From Phytopseudomonas punonensis (lineage in GTDB: Bacteria > Pseudomonadota > Gammaproteobacteria > Pseudomonadales > Pseudomonadaceae), in assembly GCF_900142655.1 (NCBI RefSeq), contig NZ_FRBQ01000001.1, positions 1,304,115 to 1,368,114 of the forward strand: a stretch of DNA of 64,000 nt, in the 5' to 3' direction. Under the pieces are notes generated by a model. That model saw only the letters and a list, made by a program, of their open reading frames with translations, was not told the origin of the DNA and did no database searches. Below, piece after piece: positions 34,746-44,600 of this stretch (within the stretch, counting starts at the first letter, position 1; each line of letters opens with the position of its first letter). The translations under genes were made by a program, and so were the position numbers.

Positions 34746-35875
34746 GGCTGGTCTCCGCCAACCGGCACCGGCTCGGCACGCCTGACGGTAACCCCCGGGC
34801 GCAACCGCGACTGGCCATCGGTGACGATCTGATCACCGGCCGCCAAGCCGGAAACGACCGCGTGCTGCTCGTCCTCGTGAAGCACCTTTACCGCTACCGG
34901 TTGTACCTGCTCGCCTTCGACGCGCCATACGAAGGTGCCCTCGGTGCGCTGGCGAATGGCTTGGAGCGGTACCGCCAGTGCCTGCCTGAGCAGGCCGGTC
35001 TGCAGGGTGACCACCACCGACTGGTCCGGCCAAAGCTGCTCCAGGGCATTGTCGAAACGTGCCTTGAACCGCAGCGTGCCGGTGTCGAGCGCGACACGGT
35101 TATCGATCAGTGCCAGGCTGCCGGTACCAAGCAGCGCGCCGCCGTCTTCGCGAAAGGCCTGCACTGGCGCCTTCTGCGCAGCACTCAGCAAATGTTGCAG
35201 CTCGGGCAGGCGGCGTTGCGGCAACGTGGCCTCCACATCGATGGGGTCGATCTGCACCACCGAAAACAGGCTGACGCTGTCATTGGCCCTGAGCAGGCTG
35301 CCGACATCAACATTGCGAATGCCTAGGCGGCCGTCGATGGGCGATTCGATCCGCGTGTAGGACAGCTGCACCTGAGCGGCACTCACCGCGGCGTCACGTG
35401 TTGCCAGCGTGGCCTGCAGGCGCGCCACCAGGGCCTTCTGCTGGTCCAGGGTCTGTGCAGGCGAAGCGCGCTCGCGCACTAGGTTTTGGTAGCGCTGCAA
35501 GTCGATGCGGGCGATGGCCAGTTCTGCCCGGATCACGTCCCGCTCGGCCTGGGCCTGCTGCAAGGCAGCGCGTAAATTTCGATCATCGAGCCGTGCCAGC
35601 AACTGCCCCTTGCGCACCTGCTGCCCCTCGGCGACCGGCAGGTCGACCAGCGTCGCCTCGACCTGGGCGCGGACTTCCACACTGTTCAACGCCCGCACCC
35701 GACCCAGCGTGCGCACCAGTACCGGAAAGTCGGCAGGCACCACCTCGTATATCACCACAGGTACCGCAGCAGGCGCCTGGGTAACCACCGCAGGTGCGGG
35801 ACGCAGCCACCAAGCGACCCCGGCGCCGGCCAGCACGATGCAAACGAGGGGCAACACTGTTCGGGATGAGGCCAT
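34742..35875 (-). CDS. RND periplasmic adaptor (membrane fusion protein)
   Basis: The protein has 377 residues from ATG 35875; a TTG five codons upstream is a weaker alternative. An N-terminal anchor (VLPLVCIVLAGAGVAWWL) is followed by the lipoyl/beta-barrel domains of AcrA-like adaptors (VRAQVEATLVDLPVAEGQQV, ARLDDRNLRAALQQAQAERD, YTRIESPIDGRLGIRNVDVG). It is the first gene of the efflux operon. Confidence 0.92.
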   Translation of the reverse strand: MASSRTVLPLVCIVLAGAGVAWWLRPAPAVVTQAPAAVPVVIYEVVPADFPVLVRTLGRVRALNSVEVRAQVEATLVDLPVAEGQQVRKGQLLARLDDRNLRAALQQAQAERDVIRAELAIARIDLQRYQNLVRERASPAQTLDQQKALVARLQATLATRDAAVSAAQVQLSYTRIESPIDGRLGIRNVDVGSLLRANDSVSLFSVVQIDPIDVEATLPQRRLPELQHLLSAAQKAPVQAFREDGGALLGTGSLALIDNRVALDTGTLRFKARFDNALEQLWPDQSVVVTLQTGLLRQALAVPLQAIRQRTEGTFVWRVEGEQVQPVAVKVLHEDEQHAVVSGLAAGDQIVTDGQSRLRPGVTVRRAEPVPVGGDQP

Positions 35876-36086
35876 AAGGGCTCTTCGCAATGAAGGAGAA
35901 AGACTCGGTACTTGCGGGGATTAGCACCGTCGGACTTTTTAACGGATTTCGGGGGTTAAATCCCCATGGCGTGTCGAATTTACATGACAACGCATTACAG
36001 CGCCCGCCAGGCATTTGGCAGCAGCAGGTAGCGGCAACGCTCAACTCGGCCCGCGCCGAGCAAGGGCTACCCGGCGCTGACGGTAA

Positions 36087-38270
36087 TCAGAAGGTATGCC
36101 CCAGGTTCAGGTACAAGGCCTTCTCATTCTCGTCATTGAGGCCGTAGCTGAAATTCAGCGGGCCCAGCGGCGTCTCGTAACCGAGGAACACGCTCGCCGC
36201 GTTGATGTAGCCGCTGTCGAAGGCGTTGTCGTTGTTCCACACCCGACCGCGCTCCAGAGAGGCGCCGAGGTAGAGCGGGAAGTCCAGCGGCAGGAACGAT
36301 CGCGGGGTCATGCGCCGGTAGTAGACCAGCCGCCCGAGGCTGACATTCTGGCCAGCCAAGGCGTCCTGACGGAAGCCCGACAGCTGGCGCGCGCCGCCCA
36401 GCTGGAAGCTGGAGGTGACGATTTGCGCGTCATCGAGCGTGCGCCCGTAGCGCCCGCCGATCACCAGGCTATGCGGCCCTTGGCTGAAGGCCTTGTCGAG
36501 GTTGATCTGCCATTGCCGGTAACGATCATCGGCGCCGAGACTGGCGTCGTACTGGCGCAGTTTCAACCCGATCTCCTCACCTTCGTGAGGGAAGTCGACG
36601 TTATCCAGGGTATCGAAGGAATACTGCATTTCGTAGTAGCCTTCGGTAAAGCTGAACTCCGGCTGATCGCGTTCACCGATACGCACCTCGGCATCACCCC
36701 ATGCCTGGCCGACGCCGAAACGCAGCTCGCCGTTATTGGCGATTTGCCGGCCGATATCGAACCCGTATCCATAGCGCTGCACCCGGTATTCGGCGATGGG
36801 ATCGTTATCAAGCACCGACTCGACGTTCCAGGCATCAGCTCGCACGCTGGGCGCCACGAACCAGCGCGAGCCGACGTCCAGGGGCTGGTAAAACTCGCTG
36901 AACAGCTCCTGGCGATCACCCAGCTGCACCCTGGTGAGCCACTCGGCACCCAGGCGGTTGATGCCATTCTTGCGAAAACTCGCCCCCAGGTTGAAAACGC
37001 TGTCGCCGTTGAAATCATCGGAGAGGTTCAACCCCAGGCGCAGGTAGTCGGTGCCGGTGCGTTTTTCCCGCGCATCGATCACCAGGGTGTTGCGCTCCTC
37101 GCTGCTGACCACCCGGTACTGAACGCGTTCGAAGTAATCCAGGCCGTACAGGGTGCCCATGTCGCGCTGCAGCTTGGCCATATCCAGCGGTTCGCCGATG
37201 GGCTGGCGGATGTAGTTGCGGATCACCTCGTCGCCGACCTTGGAGTCGTTGTCCACCTCGATAGCGTGGATTACCGGCGCGCGCTGCTGGGCGCTGCGTG
37301 CCAGGGTCAGCGCCGGGTTGCCGCCACCGCGACGCACCAGCTGCGCAAGGCGCGGCTGCAGCGCTTTTGCGGCTTGGTAGCCAGCTTCGATCAGCTCCTC
37401 GCCACGGCCGAAGTCGGTGACCTCGAAGCGCGTCATGTTCGGCTGCACCAGCACGTCACTGTCGCGTAGCGTCGCCAGCTGCTCCTCGGAATTGCGCCGG
37501 GTCATCATGGTGATCGACTGGTTGAGCACGTCGACCACGGTTAGCAGTTCCTTGCGCGGTTTCAGCGGCGTGCCGATATCGACGACGATGACCCGATCGA
37601 CGCCCATATCGCGGGCCACGTCCACGGGAATGTTGTCAACCATGCCGCCATCGACCAGCAGGCGACCGTCCAGTTCGACCGGCGCGAACACCGCCGGAAT
37701 CGACATGCTGGCACGAATCACCTGGGGTAAATGGCCACTGCGAAACACCACCTTCTGGTCGTTGGCGATATCGGTGGCCACGGCGCGAAAGGGAATCGGC
37801 AGGCGGTCGAAGTCGCGTATGTCGCTGCTGCGTACCAGCAGGCGTTCGAGCAGCAGTGCCAGGTTCTGGCCCTGGATCACGCCGAGCGGCAAGCCGAGGC
37901 TGCCGTCATCACGAAAGCTAAGGCGCTGCTTGATCAGGAAATCACGATCATCCTGCTTGCGGCGAAACGGCACGTCGGTGCGCGGCGGATCGTCAGAGAG
38001 CACCTCGCGCCAATCCATGGTCAGCGCTACGTCCTCGAGCTCAGCAATGCTGTAGCCCGAGGCATACAAGCCGCCGATCACCGCGCCCATGCTGGTGCCG
38101 GCAATGGCATCGATGCGTACGCCCTGCTCCTCCAGCGCCTTGAGTACGCCAATGTGCGCCAGCCCCCGCGCCGCGCCGCCAGACAGCACCAGACCGACCT
38201 TGGGCTGAGCCGTTTGCGCAATGGCGAACAGGGGAAATAGCAGGAGCAGCAGAACGAGCAGACGACGCAT
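36087..38270 (-). CDS. plpD: PlpD-type secreted patatin phospholipase (type Vd autotransporter)
   Basis: The 727-residue protein has a signal peptide (LLVLLLLLFPLFAIAQT), then a patatin lipase domain (about residues 25-220) with oxyanion loop SGGAARG, nucleophile GTSMG near residue 60 and catalytic Asp in DGGMVDNIP near 205. A single POTRA domain (about 310-390) and a 16-strand BamA/TpsB-like beta-barrel to the C-terminal Phe (LNLGHTF) follow. This is the architecture of P. aeruginosa PlpD, which exports its own lipase domain. It stands alone and is well conserved in length. Confidence 0.93.
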   Translation of the reverse strand: MRRLLVLLLLLFPLFAIAQTAQPKVGLVLSGGAARGLAHIGVLKALEEQGVRIDAIAGTSMGAVIGGLYASGYSIAELEDVALTMDWREVLSDDPPRTDVPFRRKQDDRDFLIKQRLSFRDDGSLGLPLGVIQGQNLALLLERLLVRSSDIRDFDRLPIPFRAVATDIANDQKVVFRSGHLPQVIRASMSIPAVFAPVELDGRLLVDGGMVDNIPVDVARDMGVDRVIVVDIGTPLKPRKELLTVVDVLNQSITMMTRRNSEEQLATLRDSDVLVQPNMTRFEVTDFGRGEELIEAGYQAAKALQPRLAQLVRRGGGNPALTLARSAQQRAPVIHAIEVDNDSKVGDEVIRNYIRQPIGEPLDMAKLQRDMGTLYGLDYFERVQYRVVSSEERNTLVIDAREKRTGTDYLRLGLNLSDDFNGDSVFNLGASFRKNGINRLGAEWLTRVQLGDRQELFSEFYQPLDVGSRWFVAPSVRADAWNVESVLDNDPIAEYRVQRYGYGFDIGRQIANNGELRFGVGQAWGDAEVRIGERDQPEFSFTEGYYEMQYSFDTLDNVDFPHEGEEIGLKLRQYDASLGADDRYRQWQINLDKAFSQGPHSLVIGGRYGRTLDDAQIVTSSFQLGGARQLSGFRQDALAGQNVSLGRLVYYRRMTPRSFLPLDFPLYLGASLERGRVWNNDNAFDSGYINAASVFLGYETPLGPLNFSYGLNDENEKALYLNLGHTF

Positions 38271-38356
38271 GGCACATCCCTGGCATTGGGCGAAAAGGCG
38301 CCATTATAGGAGCCTCGCCGCCAGGGATGCGCGCTGTACTGACGCGCCGTTCAGAT

Positions 38357-38545
38357 TCAGTGCAGGCGGTGGGCTTCGCCGGAGAATGGGTCGTGAAAAC
38401 TGGATATTTCCGACTGCAGCCGGCGATTCTCACCATACGCCTCGATGGCACGGCGGTAGCGCATGCGCTGCTCGTCGAGCAGTTTGCGCCGGGCTTTCAC
38501 CACACTCTGTTCCGGGTACAACGCTTCATCCACATGGCGAGCCAT
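38357..38545 (-). CDS. Small charged hypothetical protein
   Basis: The 62-residue ORF starts at ATG 38545 with GGAG seven bases upstream. It is strongly basic and helical (KARRKLLDEQRMRYRRAIEAYGENRRL) and ends in EAHRLH. No signal peptide or membrane segment is present. The good ribosome-binding site and fit between plpD and hexR on the same strand support a real gene, but the family is not recognised. Confidence 0.6.
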   Translation of the reverse strand: MARHVDEALYPEQSVVKARRKLLDEQRMRYRRAIEAYGENRRLQSEISSFHDPFSGEAHRLH

Positions 38546-38635
38546 GGCAGGTCTCCAGGTTGAATTACGGGAGACCAGCTTCAGCGAATGGCATGACAGT
38601 TTGAGGAAAAAAGCGTGACGTCTGAATGATCGGGC

Positions 38636-39508
38636 TCAAGCCCCGTCTTCGTGGGCTCTCACCGACTTGGCCGACAGGCGCAGGCTACGCAGGCTGCGTT
38701 TGACGCTCTTGAGGTGGTTGACCAGGCTCGGGCCGCGAGCCATGGCCACGCCCATGGCGAGCACGTCGATCACCACCAAGTGGGCGATACGCGAGGCCAG
38801 CGGCGTGTAGATCTCGGTGTCTTCCTGCACATCGATGGCCAGGTTCACCGTGGCCAGCTCGGCCAGCGGTGTCTGCCCCGGGCACAGGGCAATCAGCGAG
38901 GCGCCGGCTTCACGCACCACATTGGCGGTGATCAGCAGATCCTTGGAACGGCCGGACTGGGAAATGCACACGGCTACATCGGTCGGCTTGAGGGTGATGG
39001 CCGACATCGCCTGCATGTGCGGGTCGGAATACGCAGCGGCGTTGAGCAGCAAGCGGAAGAACTTGTGCTGAGCGTCCGCTGCCACCGCACCGGAAGCGCC
39101 AAAGCCATAGAACTCGATACGCTGCGCCTGGGAGCAAAGGCCAATGGCTTTTTCCAAAGCTACCGGGTCGAGGTTCTCGCGCACTTCGATCAGGGTATGC
39201 AGAGTGGTGTCGAAGATCTTCATGCTGAAGTCAGCGACCGAGTCGTCCTCGTGGATCGCGAACTGGCCGAAGCTGGCGCCGGCGGCCAGGCTTTGCGCCA
39301 GCTTGAGCTTGAGGTCCTGAAAGCCGCTGCAGCCGATGGCGCGGCAGAAACGCACGATGGTCGGCTCGCTGATACCCACCGAGTGGGCCAGCTCGGCCAT
39401 GGAGCTGTGCATGACGGCAGCAGGATCGAGAAGCACATGATCGGCCACCTTGAGCTCCGACTTACGCAGAAGGTGACGTGACTGGGAGATGTGCTGCAAC
39501 AAATTCAC
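38636..39508 (-). CDS. hexR: HexR, RpiR-family repressor of glucose metabolism
   Basis: The protein has 290 residues if started at GTG 39508 (VNLLQHISQSRHLLRKSELK), where homologues begin; a TTG at 39529 would add seven residues. It has an N-terminal RpiR HTH (MAELAHSVGISEPTIVRFCRAIG, about 40-62) and a C-terminal SIS domain (IEFYGFGASGAVAADAQHK, VCISQSGRSKDLL) that binds KDPG. HexR represses zwf and related Entner-Doudoroff genes. A perfect HexR palindrome lies in the divergent hexR/zwf interval. Confidence 0.95.
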   Translation of the reverse strand: MNLLQHISQSRHLLRKSELKVADHVLLDPAAVMHSSMAELAHSVGISEPTIVRFCRAIGCSGFQDLKLKLAQSLAAGASFGQFAIHEDDSVADFSMKIFDTTLHTLIEVRENLDPVALEKAIGLCSQAQRIEFYGFGASGAVAADAQHKFFRLLLNAAAYSDPHMQAMSAITLKPTDVAVCISQSGRSKDLLITANVVREAGASLIALCPGQTPLAELATVNLAIDVQEDTEIYTPLASRIAHLVVIDVLAMGVAMARGPSLVNHLKSVKRSLRSLRLSAKSVRAHEDGA

Positions 39509-39607
39509 TGGCAGGGACTCGACTGGCAAAGGATGGATACGCCGGCTTGAGGTTTGAAGCGTCGCGACTCGGTTATGATCGAGGGACGCCGCCGGGCTGT
39601 AGTGATC

Positions 39608-39624
39608 TTGTAGTTATACTACAA
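39608..39624. promoter_or_regulatory. HexR operator
   Basis: TTGTAGTTATACTACAA is a perfect 7-bp-arm palindrome with a 3-base centre and fits the HexR site TTGT-N7/8-ACAA. It lies 99 bases from the hexR start and 40 bases before the zwf ATG, so HexR bound here can repress zwf and autoregulate. Confidence 0.9.
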
Positions 39625-39664
39625 GCCTGGTGACCTCGCACGGACAAACCGAATCGGAGTTCCC

Positions 39665-41119
39665 ATGCAGAGCAATTGTTGCGACATGCTGGTATTCGGC
39701 GGCACGGGCGACCTCGCCCTGCACAAGCTGCTACCGGCCCTCTATTACCTGCATCGCGGCGGTCGCCTGCACAGCGACACGCGCATCCTCGCCCTGGCTC
39801 GTAGCACCCACACGCGCGCTGCTTACCAGGCCCTCGCCGAGCGCCATTGCCGCGCCCAAGTGGCCCGCGCCGATTTCGATGAGCAAACCTGGCGCAGCTT
39901 CGCCGAGCGCCTCGACTACTTCCCCATGGACGCCTCGCAGAGTGCCGACTTCGGCCGCCTGGCCAAAGCCTTGGGTAACGACCGGGATCGCGTCAGGGTC
40001 TATTACCTGGCCACCGCACCGGACCTTTTCGAGCCCATCGCATCGCACCTCAAGGTCGCCGGCCTGGCGGGTCCGGGTGCGCGCATCGTGCTGGAAAAAC
40101 CCATCGGCCATTCGCTGGCCTCCGCCCAAGCGATCAATGCCGGCATCGGTGCGATGTTCGATGAATCCCAAGTGTTCCGTATCGACCACTATCTGGGAAA
40201 AGAGACCGTGCAGAACCTGATGGCGCTGCGTTTCGCCAATGCGCTGTTCGAGCCGGTGTGGCGGGCCGGGCACATCGACCACGTGCAGATCAGCGTGTGC
40301 GAAACCCTGGGAGTGGAAAATCGCGGCGCCTACTACGACAACGCCGGCGCCATGCGCGACATGATCCAGAATCACCTGCTGCAGTTGCTCTGCCTGGTGG
40401 CCATGGAAGCGCCAGTGCGCTTCGACGCTGAGTCGGTACGCAACGAAAAGGTGAAGATCCTCGAAGCCCTCAAACCCATCACCGGGCAGGACGTACGCGA
40501 CAAGACCGTGCGCGGCCAGTACACCGCCGGCAAGATCGGCGGCCAGGAAGTGCCGGCTTACTATTTCGAGAAGAACGTCGATAACGACAGCGACACCGAA
40601 ACCTTCGTCGCCGTGCAGGCCGAGATCAACAACTGGCGCTGGGCAGGCGTGCCGTTCTACCTGCGTACCGGCAAGCGCCTGGCCCGCAAGACCTCGGAAA
40701 TCCTCATCCAATTCAAGCCCGTGCCGCACCAACTGTTCGGCAACGGCCAGGCCAACCAGCTGCTTATCCGCCTGCAGCCCGAGGAGCGCATCAGCCTGCA
40801 GCTGATGGCCAAGAACCCAGGCAAGGGCATGCACCTGCAGCCAGTGGAGCTGGACCTCAACCTGGCAGATGCATTCCACAAACAGCGGCGCTGGGATGCG
40901 TATGAACGCCTGCTGCTGGATGTGATCGAGGGCGACTCGACGCTGTTCATGCGCCGCGACGAGGTCGAGGCCGCCTGGCAATGGGTCGACCCGATCATCA
41001 AGGGCTGGCAGCAGCACTACCAAAGCCCGCGCCCGTACGCTGCGGGCAGCAATGGTCCGGAGCAATTGCAGCACCTGCTGGAACGGCATGGGCGACAGTG
41101 GATTGAAGAGATTGAATAG
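39665..41119 (+). CDS. zwf: Glucose-6-phosphate 1-dehydrogenase
   Basis: The 484-residue enzyme oxidises glucose 6-phosphate to 6-phosphogluconolactone with NAD(P), feeding the Entner-Doudoroff pathway. Visible are the dinucleotide fold GGTGDLALHKLLPALY, the substrate motif EKPIGH near residue 140 and RIDHYLGKETVQN near 172 with the catalytic His region. Length is typical. It is divergent from hexR with a HexR site in between. Unlike the usual Pseudomonas arrangement it is not followed by pgl and eda; a hairpin and AT-rich DNA follow instead. Confidence 0.95.
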   Translation: MQSNCCDMLVFGGTGDLALHKLLPALYYLHRGGRLHSDTRILALARSTHTRAAYQALAERHCRAQVARADFDEQTWRSFAERLDYFPMDASQSADFGRLAKALGNDRDRVRVYYLATAPDLFEPIASHLKVAGLAGPGARIVLEKPIGHSLASAQAINAGIGAMFDESQVFRIDHYLGKETVQNLMALRFANALFEPVWRAGHIDHVQISVCETLGVENRGAYYDNAGAMRDMIQNHLLQLLCLVAMEAPVRFDAESVRNEKVKILEALKPITGQDVRDKTVRGQYTAGKIGGQEVPAYYFEKNVDNDSDTETFVAVQAEINNWRWAGVPFYLRTGKRLARKTSEILIQFKPVPHQLFGNGQANQLLIRLQPEERISLQLMAKNPGKGMHLQPVELDLNLADAFHKQRRWDAYERLLLDVIEGDSTLFMRRDEVEAAWQWVDPIIKGWQQHYQSPRPYAAGSNGPEQLQHLLERHGRQWIEEIE

Positions 41120-41126
41120 AGCATCA

Positions 41127-41159
41127 CATCAGCGGGCTGTTACCAGCAGCCCGCTGATG
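41127..41159 (+). terminator. Hairpin after zwf
   Basis: A perfect 13-bp stem, CATCAGCGGGCTG (41127-41139) with CAGCCCGCTGATG (41147-41159), has a 7-base loop and starts 8 bases after the zwf stop. It lacks a clear T tract. It marks the end of the zwf transcript and the border to AT-rich DNA. Confidence 0.7.
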
Positions 41160-41603
41160 ATGTCAGTCAGTAATGACGTCATATGGCTGTAAGTATTTTG
41201 CTATTAGTTACGCCATATATGAGCGCGTCCCGACTAGATAACTTGAACTTTATTTTTTTCGACAGCGCTGACATAACTGTACAACTTTTAATTCGGCTCA
41301 AATCGTTTTCCATCAAAAAAATCTATTACCCTTCTTCAATCAAGAATAAATGGCTATTTACATAAAAAACATATAGTTATACTTCGTTAGATAGCTAAAT
41401 ATGAATAATTATTAGGTTTTAAATAGCCAAAACTAAAGCCAAACACCTCCCTTTATACGAACTAGCATTAAAACTCCTTTCAAAAAAGTGCTCACCCGCT
41501 ACCTTTAAAACTTGTCGAGTTATATCCAGCACAACGCCGTATCGGATTTGTCTGTGCAAAAACAACTCGCCAAGTTTGAAGTTAAGTAATGGGAGAGTGC
41601 GTC
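41160..41603. other. AT-rich upstream region of bapA (no gene)
   Basis: About 440 bases with low GC content and many A/T runs (near 41250-41260, 41316-41324 and 41460-41490). Only short random ORFs occur. It should contain the promoter and activator sites of the bap operon. The composition is of the type bound by MvaT-like silencers. No motif could be assigned by eye. Confidence 0.6.
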
Positions 41604-44600
41604 ATGGCAGTAGAGGCGAAAGTCGCGCCTATTGGCCAACAGGTCAATCAGGCAACCACGCAGGTGATCAGCAATACGCTGCCGCTCTCGGAAAGTAGCC
41701 ATGTAGCGCTCAATATCCCGCCCGAAGCAGTAGCCAGTTACAGCCGTGAAGGTACCGATTTGATCGTGCAGATGCAGAACGGCGAGGTGCTGCGCATCAG
41801 CAATTTCTATACTGCAACCGAGCAACCCAGCCAGCTCTATCTGGTCGGCGAGGAAGAACAGCTGATGGCCGTGGATCTTTCCCAGGCCGCAGCGTCCGAC
41901 GGCATTCTGGCTGCCTCCTATGCATCGGAAAGCACCCTTTCCGGCTTCACGTCCCTGACATCGGCGGCAGGCGCTGCTGGCGGTACCCTGGGCCTGGGGG
42001 CAGGCGCGATAATTGGTGGGGTTGCGATTGCGGGTGGGGTGGCCGTGGCCGACGAGGTCAGTCGGGGCAACGATAGTGGCAGCAATAACGATGGTGGCGG
42101 CAGCACGCAGCCGCCTGTGGATAACCAGCCACCGGCCGCTGCGACTAACCTGCAGCTCAGCCAGGACAGTCGATTCCTGACTGGCAATGCCGAGCCCAAT
42201 GCCACCGTCAGGGTGGATGTGAACGGTACGCTCTACACCGCGACTGCCGACGCCAACGGCAACTTCACGGTGGCTTTCAGCTCGCCGCTAATTGGCGGTG
42301 AAATCATTACCGTAGTGGTCGTGGATGCAGCGGGCAATACCAGCACACCAGAAACCCTCAATGCCCCCTTGATTGCGCAACCCTCGACGGTAGACCCCAG
42401 CAACGGCACTGAGCTAAGCGGGTCGGCAACGCCCAACTCCACAATTACAATTATGCATCCGAACGGACAGGTGCTTGCCCAAACCACCGCCAATCCCGAC
42501 GGCACCTGGTCAGTGAACCCATCCCCTGCGTGGCCCGATGGCACACTGGTTGATGTACATACGGTTGCACCCGGCGGCTTCCGGCCTCCGGTAATCCGCA
42601 TAGTCATCGACAAAACGCCGCCTACAGCACCCAGCGTTGAGGCCAGTAATGGAACTCAACTCGTCGGCACTGCTGAGCCCAATAGCACCATCACGCTTAC
42701 GATCAACGGGAATACGCCTGTTACGGTTACCGCTGGAGCAGACGGTACCTGGTCTTACCAACCCGACTCCGCGCTGACTCACAACACACCGGTGATCATT
42801 ACTGCCACCGATCGAGCAGGCAATATCAGCCAGCAAACGACGCTGAATATCGACGCTCAAGCGCCCGGTCAACCGACCGTTAGCAACAGCAATGGCACGG
42901 TATTCAGCGGTACCGCGGAAGCAGGCAGCACGGTCATCCTGAGCTCCGCCAGTGGCGTCATCGGCCAGGCGCCGGTCGATGCCAACGGCAACTGGCATTT
43001 CACTGCCAGCCCGGCTATCGCCAATGGCGGTCAAGTCAGCGTGGTGGCGCGCGACCCCGCAGGAAACGTGGGGCAACCTGGAACGGTAGTGGTGAATAAC
43101 GCCCTGCCCAATGCGCCAGTGATCGCGACCAGCAACGGTACGCTGATTTTCGGCACGGCGGACGCCGGTAGCGAGGTCATTGTCAGCGTAAATGGCACCG
43201 AGATTGGCCGCACAACAACCGACGCCAATGGCGCCTGGTCGATAACGCCGTCGCCCGCGCTTGCCAACGCTACCGTGATCACCGCCGTCGCCAGCACACC
43301 CGCCGGCACCAGCGCTGCTACCACCTTGATCATCGATGCCGCGCAACCACTGCCACCCGATGTAAACCCGAGCAACGGTAGCGAACTGAGCGGCACCGCC
43401 GAGCCCGGCGGCAAGATCATCCTGATCTACAGCAATGGCGACCTGATCGGACAGACCGCGGCCGATGCCGATGGCAACTGGAATTTCATTCCCACCACGC
43501 CGCTTGCCAATGGCGCCAACCTCGAAGTCGTGGTCCGCGATGCCGCCGGCAATACCAGCGACCCTGCTGCGGTGCAGATCGACCGGACACCGCCTGCCGC
43601 TCCTCAGGTCGACCCGAGCGATGGCAGCACCCTGAGCGGCAAAGCTGAAGCAAACAGCAGCGTGGTAATTACCGGACCAGGCGGCATCATCATCGCAGAG
43701 GTGGTGGCCGACGCTAATGGCGACTGGAGCTTCACGCCGGCAACGCCACTGGGCAATGGCACGCCACTGACCATCACCGCGCGCGATCCGGCCGGCAATA
43801 TCAGCCCGCCCGGAACAGTAACAATCGACGCTGAGCCGCCCGCAGCACCGACACTCAACCCTACCAATGGTGGCCTGCTGAGCGGTACGGCCGAGCCAGG
43901 CAGTACGGTGATCATTCGTATCGGCACCTCACCTGCGACCGAGGTCGAGGTGCTCGCGGACGGCAATGGAAACTGGAGCCACTACCCCAGCGCACCTATC
44001 GCCAATGGCATCTCCATTCAGGTCAGCGCCCGAGACGCCAGCGGCAACGAAAGCGACCCTACAATTGGTAGCGTCGATGCCGAAGCACCTGATACGCCAG
44101 TGATCAATCCCAGTAACGGCAGCCAGCTCAGCGGTACCGCCGAGCCCGGCAGCACCATCACGATTCGTGTGCCAGGTGCTCCCGACCAGACCGCGACCAC
44201 CAATACCGATGGCGTCTGGACCTTTACCCCTGCGCCCCCACTGGCCAACGGCACGAACGTCACCGTCACCGCCACCGATGCGGCCGGCAACCAAAGCCCC
44301 GTCGCCAACCAGACCATCGATGCCACGCTGCCGGCGAGCCCGACCATCGAGCCGAGCACCGGCAGCCAGTTCAGCGGTACGGCCGCCGCAGGCGCGCTGG
44401 TGGTACTGACCGGACCGGGCGGCGTTGCGCTGGGCCAGGCCACCGCCGACAGCAATGGCAACTGGACGATCACGCCGCCCACCCCACAACCCAACGGCAC
44501 CAGTGTCAGCGCGACGGTGGTCGCCAATGGCGCCAGCAGCGCGCCAGCCACCACGGTGACCGACAACGTCGCGCCAGCCACTCCCACGCTAAAACCCAGC

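Noticed and set aside
33174..34832. 552-codon plus-strand ORF opposite the RND pump
   Set aside because: It is the reverse-strand shadow of the pump gene, His/Gln/Arg-rich and without recognisable domain.
41183..41365. 60-codon ORF in the AT-rich region before bapA
   Set aside because: It has no ribosome-binding site, a composition explained by local AT richness, and ends in random sequence. Not called as a gene.
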